Source: Streblospio benedicti
Taxonomy: Eukaryota > Annelida > Polychaeta > Spionida > Spionidae
Direction: 5' to 3'
Assembly: GCA_019095985.1 (NCBI GenBank)
Contig: CM032665.1
Location: 30,061,565 to 30,125,564, forward strand
Length of the DNA stretch: 64,000 bases
Part shown: one piece after another, positions 57,227 to 64,000 of the stretch
Numbering within the stretch: the first letter of the stretch is position 1
How the letters are laid out: each line of letters starts with the position of its first letter
Translations under genes and position numbers: made by a program
The notes under the pieces: generated by a model
The model's database searches: none
Seen by the model: only the letters and a program-made list of their open reading frames with translations
Told to the model about the DNA's origin: nothing

Positions 57227-59034
57227 GTTAGACCGCAAAATATAACCAGCCGCAAAACATAACCAGTTATGTTTTGCGTTAACGCAAAAGGTAACCACAC
57301 ACCCTAAAATGGACCTGGTGACGCAAAATATAACCACTGCCGCAAAATATAACCACAGCAAATGTGCACTATTTTTAACATACAATAGAGAGTATTTGTT
57401 GTTTTACTAGCCTACGACGGTATCAGATATATTTAATCGAGTCATCCACTGTTTAGTGCTTAGTGTCATTTTGAGGTACATGTAGGTCGTGAGCGTTCTG
57501 GCCTCAAATGTTGAGTGGTCTGGCTGGTTCATTTGGTAATGGTGCACTTCTGGATGGTTCTGTCTAATGATTATTGATTAATGCTGTCTTCCTGAAGGAA
57601 ATGACACATAATAACATATTATAACATAATAACATATCTACTTGGTTCTAGCCCAAATTTTTTATATCACTTCTCGGGAGACGTTATTTTGATTATTTTC
57701 AGCATGTGAGCTCCCGTTATGGATTATTGAGTTGTTGATATTGGAGTTGTTGATATTGGATAATTCTTTTTTCCTTTCTGGATCGTCTGGGGGTGGGTGG
57801 GGCGGGGTCTAACTTGTTCATCAATATGTCTTTCTGCGTAAAACTGGCCATGGTGACAATGTTCATAAAGTTGTTCACGTGTTATTGTGTGCTATTTCTG
57901 AATGATCCCATGAGCCTGCTTTCTCAATCTCTCCATTTGAAAGGTCTCAAAACGTTATTCCAGACGATCCCATAAGTTCTGGCCACAGCATATGCACACG
58001 AGCCACCAGCTATCAATGCCTATATGAAATTTATGGGTTAATGCGAGAGAACAGACCTTGATTCTGGGACAGCTGGGATCTGAGCTGGAACCTTGGAGCA
58101 AACCTCTGTGAAAATTATAGATAAGCAAGACTTCCACATAGTGTCAATATATGATATATATGATGCTAGTGTTGAGCAAAATTTTGACATGCGCCTTCAA
58201 AATTGATTATTTTCTTGAATATCTATACACGCTAATTTGACGTCATCAATAGGCCCAAGCGGACCTCAAAATTTATGACTCGAAGCTTTTGACCCTAGAC
58301 CATTGGAGAATGAGTGCCTATGATCACACACTTAGTGTACACTTCTCACTAAGTGCCACGTGTTCCCCTCCCATTTCACACCAACAGCTGCCATGATATT
58401 ATCTTTAGTATCTACTATAAAAACAGACGGCACCCCGAGGTCTTGATACATACAGAGACAAATAAAGAAACGCGTACTAAGTGGAAATGAAATTAATGCG
58501 TTGGAGAAAAGGACAAACTCAAGGCCAGGATGGTGCCACTTTGGATGCCATGGTTGTGTGAACAGGTGTTACGGTTCTTTTATACTAAGATCAAGTAGGA
58601 CTACAGATATTCGAGTGTCCACTCACATTGGAAACCACAGATGTGCACACCACGTTTGACCACAATACACCCTAAGATCAACCAAGATGTCTGCATATAT
58701 AATGGCTTCACATTCTACAGATTTGTTGCCAATATTTTACTCATATACAACCCACACAAATGCAGCAGTAAACTTACATATTTTAAACCAGTTTTAGACA
58801 TTATGCACTACCCTCTGCTGTGTGAGTATGTGCCATGTAAACTGTAAAAATTGAGTAGTCCACAATTTTGTGATTTTCTGCACAAACTAACCTGCTGGCT
58901 ACACCTTGGTTATATTTTGGGGCAGTGGTTATATTTTGCGTCACCAGGTCCATTTTTGGGGCTGTGGTTATATTTTGCGTTAACGCAAATCATAACTGGT
59001 TATATTTTGCGTTGGTTATATTTTGCGGTCTAAC
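57227..59034. mobile_element. 1.8 kb DNA transposon with ~130 bp terminal inverted repeats
   Basis: The left end GTTAGACCGCAAAATATAAC (57227) matches the reverse complement of the right end, GTTATATTTTGCGGTCTAAC (to 59034), and similarity continues for about 130 bp. Each arm carries four or five copies of CGCAAAATATAACCA, plus a GCGTTAACGC palindrome and TGGACCTGGTGACGC. Flanks AAGCTCT and AAAGCTCC suggest an imperfect ~8 bp target-site duplication. The ~1.5 kb interior has no open frame above 70 codons, so the element is non-autonomous. Repeated subterminal motifs look like transposase binding sites. An 8 bp duplication would fit hAT-like elements, but the superfamily is not established. Confidence 0.8.
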
Positions 59035-59647
59035 AAAGCTCCGACTTTTTATTCAGGGTGGCCATTTCACTGTGATAAATAATGAAAAATTTCTCCAAAT
59101 TGCACAAATTACATTTCTTTGTCCTATTGTTATATGCTCTTGCTTTACCTACTATTGTCCATTTTATTATTTGCTCTATTTTATCTTGTTTTAATGTCCA
59201 TATGTATTTGCTAAGTTCAGTTACATTTTTTATTATTTTTATTATTGAAAGATTGTTTGTGGTTATTGTAGCGCGTTTTAAATTCCACCTCTCTTTAAGG
59301 AACCTTGTTAATTCTCTTAGAATAGAGGTGGCTTCTTTCTAAAATTGGTTTGGATTAAAGGTTCTTTTGTTCTACATGTATATGGTAAAACTGCAAAAAA
59401 AAAGAATCAATAGCAAACCCTTAGCATATTCTGATATTACGAAGAATACAGTTAAGGAGCGTGAACATTGTATTGAATTACATGCAATTACTTCTAGTTT
59501 TGTACAGTGTAAATATATTGGTTTGTCCAATTACTGTGAGGAAGCTTGTAGACTATCATGTGTTATGCATTCCATTAATTGGGATTGCATTATACACTTC
59601 ATACTGTGTCGAGGGCTACAATAGATGAGTTTGAATCTTCTACTAAT
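59035..59647. other. Spacer and 5' flank of copy C
   Basis: AT-rich. The last ~45 bp (GTGTCGAGGGCTACAATAGA) match the region upstream of copy A exon 1, so the promoter should be here. An 85-codon frame at 59367-59624 is Cys-rich but ends before the gene and is not seen upstream of A. Confidence 0.4.
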
Positions 59648-59711
59648 ATGAGCATGACGTCCATATATACTTTTGTATTTTTGCTGTTCCATTTTGGCAT
59701 GAGGAAAATTT
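59648..59711 (+). CDS. Copy C exon 1: signal peptide
   Basis: Encodes MSMTSIYTFVFLLFHFGMRK followed by I, with a hydrophobic core, ending phase 1 at GTAAGT. It has the same length and donor as in copy A. Confidence 0.75.
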
Positions 59712-62365
59712 GTAAGTAACTTATCTATGAATTTTCCCTTTCAACAGCGTTATTTGTGAAGAAGTTCTGCAAGTATAATGAAAATATAGCTTTCTCATTG
59801 GGTGGTTGCGTTTGGAATCCTGATATCTAATTGGTTACAGATATTTTGCGGTTGGCAATAAAAGTAAAGGATTAAGAGCAGGGGGATAACTAGATAGGAT
59901 TATGAAAGTAGCGCTTTCTCACTGGCTGGTTGTATTGTTTATAATACTGCTCTCTGGTTAGTTATGCATTGTCCCACATTGCCATTTTTGGGACTGATTG
60001 TGCTGTGCTATGGGAGGATAACCATATGGGCACTGCAATTGCCAAGGCGGCCACACAGCAGCCTGTTTGTTGTTTTGTACTGTAGCTGATAGTTGATAAG
60101 TTTTGCTAACTTCACAGGTCACAAATTACATTTTCTTGACGCTATACCAGTACAAGTGGCCGTTATCAACTCCAAGTCACCACATCGCGGTGCGAGCGGA
60201 ATGATAACATCATACGAGCAGCTTTTGTAGGATTCTGGGCTCACCTCTTAATTTAAATAAAGGTGCTGGATAGATATATCACAAGTTATTAATCCTTTAC
60301 AAAGCTTAATCTACAATCCAGGTGCACAGTCCATATTAATGAATATACAAATAAAGTGTAGGTGTAGGTGGCATTTTGATAGAGAGACTGCTTGACCTTA
60401 TTATCAAAATGACCAAAAGCTTTGAGATGGCATAGTAAATTACATTATAGGTGTAGCCTACGTTGTTGTCAATGATATCACATGAAGACAGTGAAAAAAC
60501 CAAGTATATAAGGTTCACTTTTAATGTTAATTATCGTTGGCTGAGGCTCTGCGAACAGCAGATCACTATCAGACTATGATGTTTCAGGCTGTGATGTGGT
60601 TGTCCCTAAGACAGCGCTGCAGCTGTGGCAGAAGTCGGACCAAACCAAGTTGATCGGGGATGGCGAAATCACTGTCCAGTCCACTGACCTGGAGTCAACT
60701 TTCTACATTCGCAAAGGTGACGATCCCCCCCCCCCCCTCTCCATTTCTCTCTGTATACCTCTGATACCTCTTCATACCTCTATCTCACAATTGCTACCTA
60801 CAGGTTTTGTCATAAATTGTCTAATCGCATCCTGTAGTTATTGGAGAAGAGCCGTTGATTGATGGTGGACATTACCGTGTACCGGACTCTCAGCTGTCTG
60901 CCAGCAGTGTATGGCCTCCTCCTACTTTACATGATGCCTTCCTGTCACGACTACATACCGTGGAGATACCGTCAGTCGAGTGTGGAGGATGGGTTCCAAA
61001 ATTTGGGAATGCTAATCAATGGATACAAGTAATGACGGAACATTTATTGTACCTCAAATGCTCTGTCTTTGATAGTGTTTTTGTTGTTACATACCCTGTT
61101 CTATTTATATACCAATAATATAATAATGATTGTATAGTAAATAGTGTATATGTTGCTATTCTTTGTAGTATTGTTGTGTTTAGTTCATTGTGACCATGCG
61201 GTTTAATTTCAAACGTGTAGGCGAACTTTGGCAGTCTGTTTACTGTGACTGCAATTGCTACTCAGGGCAGGGATTCTAGAAGTGTTCATGTCCAATGGGT
61301 ATCAAGCTATAAGCTCTCATTTTCTTCCATGGAAGCTTCGTTCTCGTTCTACACAGAAAATGGAGAAATTAAGGTATGTTTATGCTTTAGACAGACACTC
61401 TCTATAAAAGTTCCTATGGCGTTGTTAACATTCTTAAATGCCATTAAAATAGGTCATTTTAATGTTAATGACCACAACAGTGGAGGGATCAGGTATGGAT
61501 AGGTGGGGTGGGTGCGGGGAGAGGGGGGATTGCCATCATAGAAGAAAGTTGGGTGATTTTAGGAGCAGGGTACATGTATATATGTATAATGTGTCAAAAC
61601 ATTGTCAATACTGTAAAGCAGTAGTTTTCAATAATTAAGTCCAATAGACTGTGGGGTGGGTTATCTAAAAAAAGAGGGCGTGTGACTTGCATGCCCTGTT
61701 ATTGATATTTGGGCGGTATGAGTCATAAGAGAGTTGTTTAATAAGAAATGCAAATACTTATTCTTCTAAAAAGTCGGTACTTTGATTCACTTATTTTTTT
61801 ATTCTAATTAACTATGTATCAACTTGTTTATAACCAGCTGGTGATTTTATCTATATATAATAATTGATGTATTTTATGATTTATTATATCAGGTGACATG
61901 TAAAAATATAAACTACATGAATACATTTATCATTCTTTTTTCATGTAATTGGATTGGTTATCATGATCCAGAAGTATCCGATAACCGGGACTACTTCATC
62001 ACATCTTTTTAAAACAGTGTTGTTATTGCTTAGAAAAGAATGATAAATACAAAACCGGGTTTGTTGTGTAACATGAATTATTTGATCAGGATTCGTTGTT
62101 GTGGCACATCAGGCTCGGCCTTCGGGCTCGCCGTGATACGCCACAAGAACTCACCTGATAAAATAATTCATATTACAAACTCAACCGGTTTTGTCTATCT
62201 ATATATATACTAAAGGTTTTTGATGGCAACTTTGACCAAGACACAGTGGTAACCCGCAAATTGGCCAATCCTGTGGTCGCGAGCCAAGTGCGACTGCACC
62301 CTGTGACGTGGAACACATTTATTTGCATGAGGTGGGAGGTGTATGGTTATCCAGGTGAGAGATAG
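59648..62365 (+). CDS. Gene copy C: secreted discoidin protein, AbfB and PAN exons lost
   Basis: Exons 59648-59711, 60588-60716, 60838-61028, 61221-61373 and 62216-62354 are all open and in phase: signal peptide, N module and complete F5/8 type C domain. No AbfB or PAN exon follows before the duplicated 3' flank at about 63.55 kb. Reading through the last donor gives only Gly-Glu-Arg and a TAG at 62363-62365, for a 228-residue product; this end is used here. Splicing to exons beyond the window is the alternative. Discoidin domains bind glycans or lipids, and a secreted single-discoidin protein would resemble known discoidin-type lectins. C is the most diverged of the three copies. Confidence 0.65.
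60588..60716 (+). CDS. Copy C exon 2: N-terminal module
   Basis: Between GTTTCAG and AAAG/GTGACG, 129 bp, phase 1-1. [20 protein letters not shown] is identical to A and B in this part. Confidence 0.8.
60838..61028 (+). CDS. Copy C exon 3: discoidin domain, first third
   Basis: Begins after CATCCTGTAG and ends [32 protein letters not shown] and NANQWIQ are closer to the F5/8C consensus than in copy B, and the exon is two codons longer. Confidence 0.85.
61221..61373 (+). CDS. Copy C exon 4: discoidin domain, middle
   Basis: Begins after CGTGTAG, ends AAG/GTATGT, 51 codons, phase 0-0. [20 protein letters not shown] and [10 protein letters not shown] are preserved. Confidence 0.9.
62051..62192. 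mobile_element. Foldback (long inverted repeat) element in intron of copy C
   Basis: AAAACCGGGTTTGTTGTGTA, ACATGAATTATTTGATCAGG on the left faces CCTGATAAAATAATTCATAT, TACAAACTCAACCGGTTTT on the right. The arms extend to a GGCTCGGCCTTCGGGCTCGC centre, so nearly the whole 142 bp can fold into one hairpin. It is a MITE-like foldback element lying 23 bp before exon 5 of copy C and absent from B. Confidence 0.8.
62216..62354 (+). CDS. Copy C exon 5: discoidin domain, last third
   Basis: Begins after TACTAAAG and ends CCAG/GTGAGA, 139 bp as in copy [29 protein letters not shown] and MRWEVYGYP complete the F5/8C domain; VFDGNFD is the consensus form. Confidence 0.9.
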
Positions 62366-63540
62366 GCAATCTATACATATATCTATACAAAAAGCCAATG
62401 TACTCTTTAATGTTTATTTGCTTGCTTGTGTGTTTGTGTTAAACTTAATAGACCGCTAGTCCATGCATCCCATCACCATGAATTATATGTGTATATTCTA
62501 GGGGTGGTCAAAAAAACTTGTTTTTACAGGAGCCTTGTCAAAGTTATTTTAAAGTGTTCCTTTAGTCCTAAAACATCTGTAATTTTTTTCCAGAATTTTC
62601 CTAGCATGTTCTAGGGTCCCTCTAGGCATTTGAAATTTGCATATTTTGACGAACAGCGGGTAAAATCGCAGAATTTTGATCATTGATTGCATGTTCAACA
62701 CCTAACTTGCATGTTGAAATTTTATGTCGATGATTATGTCATTTGCATCTAGTTTACACAATATAACTCACAGAATGCTATATATATGTTGTCATTATGA
62801 TCCACGTGTCTGAAATAAAGCTTATTTTTTTTAAAATGGAGCAAAATGAGGAATTGTCTTTCATTGAAATATGATAATAGAATCACGCCATTTTGGATTA
62901 CATGAAATCATTTACCAATGATGACATCATTCAGATTAGATTCTTTTAAATTTTAAAAGCATGAACCTCATTAAAATACTAGTTGATGTATAATATCAGT
63001 TTCAAATGTTTTTATTGAGCTATGTACCAGGGTAGATTTTCAGATGGTGTACTTGTTCTAGGATGAAAGGGAACATTGTTCTACGAATATCAGTATGCAT
63101 TCTTTTATATATTAATTGTCTGTACTTACCCAAATAGTAACGATTTTATAGTAGTAAATGGAAGTAACAAAATATAGTAGCATGAGATTGTCTGCATAAC
63201 AAACAGTTCAAAGCATCATACTCCTTTACTGTTAATGCATCTAGAAAACACGCCATTTAGACAACTGAATCTAATATACTTCTAACAAATGTTTTGGGCC
63301 AGTTCTCTAAGTCACCAGTTTCTCAAAATACAATTATTCCTGGAAAACCTTGAAGAAGTGGTCAACCACGTGGTGCCTCTGCACATCCAAAGATTACTTG
63401 TTCTGAAGTCAGAAAAGTAGAATGACCAAAAGGCTGCTGTAAGTCTTTAGACCCAGCATCTAAAATAGAACCGTCAGATACAGATACAATGTCACAATGT
63501 AATGTTCAATATATGGGATAGGGAGTGCGATATAGGAGGT
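62366..63540. other. Sequence replacing the AbfB/PAN exons in copy C
   Basis: No similarity to the AbfB or PAN exons, or to their introns, was found here beyond the first ~25 bp after the donor. The stretch is AT-rich and non-coding. GAGCC after TTTTTACAG at about 62530 does not continue as the PAN exon. Confidence 0.55.
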
Positions 63541-64000
63541 GCGAGCTTTGACGTGTGAGACCATAGAAATTGTTGAAAATTCCATTGGCATCGGTAATTG
63601 TATATCAGGTTGAGTCGCAATTCAGGAAGAAGTACCTATAGTTTCTTCTAATAAGTATTAGAAACTATTTACAAAAACACCGGGATTTATTTAATGATGG
63701 TTACATTTTGTCATCTAAAAGAACATAGTAGAACGCAGATATACGAAATATCAAAAGTCATCCAAATCTAGACTATAATTTCTCGTTTTTAAACGTTTTT
63801 TATTTAAAATCTCAGGTTGATTAGAAAATACGGACGTGGAATAAATAATAACTTCTGATTAGGCGAACGTTGGCCTAATGTCAAGTGACATAGAATATGA
63901 AAGTTTAGTTATATGGAAAATAACTGCAGCCCTCACATGTGGACAGTACTGTATACGTCCAAAAAAGAGTTTAAAAATAGCAATACGTGCTTGTGGTGCA
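63541..64000 (+). repeat. Duplicated 3' flank of copy C, runs off the window
   Basis: Matches 38790-39270 and 55070-55510: CATAGAAATTGTTGAAAATT, CCATTGGCATCGGTAATTGT, AGTTTCTTCTAATAAGTATT, CATAGTAGAACGCAGATATA and a final GCAATACGTG..GTGGT. This shows that the C unit keeps the same outer end although its last exons are gone. Confidence 0.75.

Noticed and set aside
59367-59624. 85-codon Cys-containing open frame upstream of copy C
   Set aside because: No signal peptide or domain, and it is not conserved upstream of copy A.

Overview
The window looks like genomic DNA from a marine invertebrate animal, possibly a deuterostome such as an acorn worm or lancelet. The grounds are spliced genes with GT..AG introns, extracellular domain shuffling (discoidin, AbfB-like beta-trefoil, PAN/apple), frequent TACATGTA-type words, many dinucleotide microsatellites and abundant small inverted-repeat elements. 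The species call is a guess. A run of exactly 100 Ns (48518-48617) marks an assembly gap.

Positions 1 to about 34.3 kb are gene-poor. They hold some 20 copies or fragments of a ~170 bp terminal-inverted-repeat element (ends reading CAGTAGAACCTC / GAGGTTCTACTG), tRNA-derived SINEs, a shared ~200 bp dispersed repeat, a deleted LINE 3' end, a ~400 bp tandem duplication and microsatellites. One isolated, well-formed exon of an unrecognised gene lies at 21991-22092.

From 34.3 kb to the end the window is dominated by three same-strand copies (A, B, C) of one secreted-protein gene. Comparing them gives a nine-exon model: a 64 bp signal-peptide exon, an N-terminal module, a three-exon F5/8 type C (discoidin) domain, a two-exon AbfB-like domain and a two-exon PAN/apple domain, with intron phases 1,1,0,0,1,2,1,0 and a predicted product of 417 aa. 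Copy B (48.9-54.5 kb) is intact except that its first exon is probably inside the N gap. Copy A (34.3-38.3 kb) has lost the whole discoidin domain through an in-frame exon fusion and is further damaged in its AbfB and PAN exons. Copy C (59.6-62.4 kb) keeps signal peptide, N module and discoidin but has lost the AbfB and PAN exons. The duplicated units include 5' and 3' flanks; the 3' flank reappears at 63.55 kb to the window edge.

Between A and B (41.2-48.5 kb) is a separate, rearranged and locally triplicated block with decayed C2H2 zinc-finger sequence and coding-like patches; its patchy indels suggest poor assembly. Between B and C lie a 234 bp CA repeat, a minus-strand hammerhead-ribozyme-like motif of the kind carried by Penelope-like elements, and a 1.8 kb DNA transposon with ~130 bp terminal inverted repeats built from repeated short motifs.

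Together the three copies form a small cluster of predicted secreted, carbohydrate- or surface-binding proteins in which whole domains are lost by copy. A role in recognition, adhesion or immunity is inference only.
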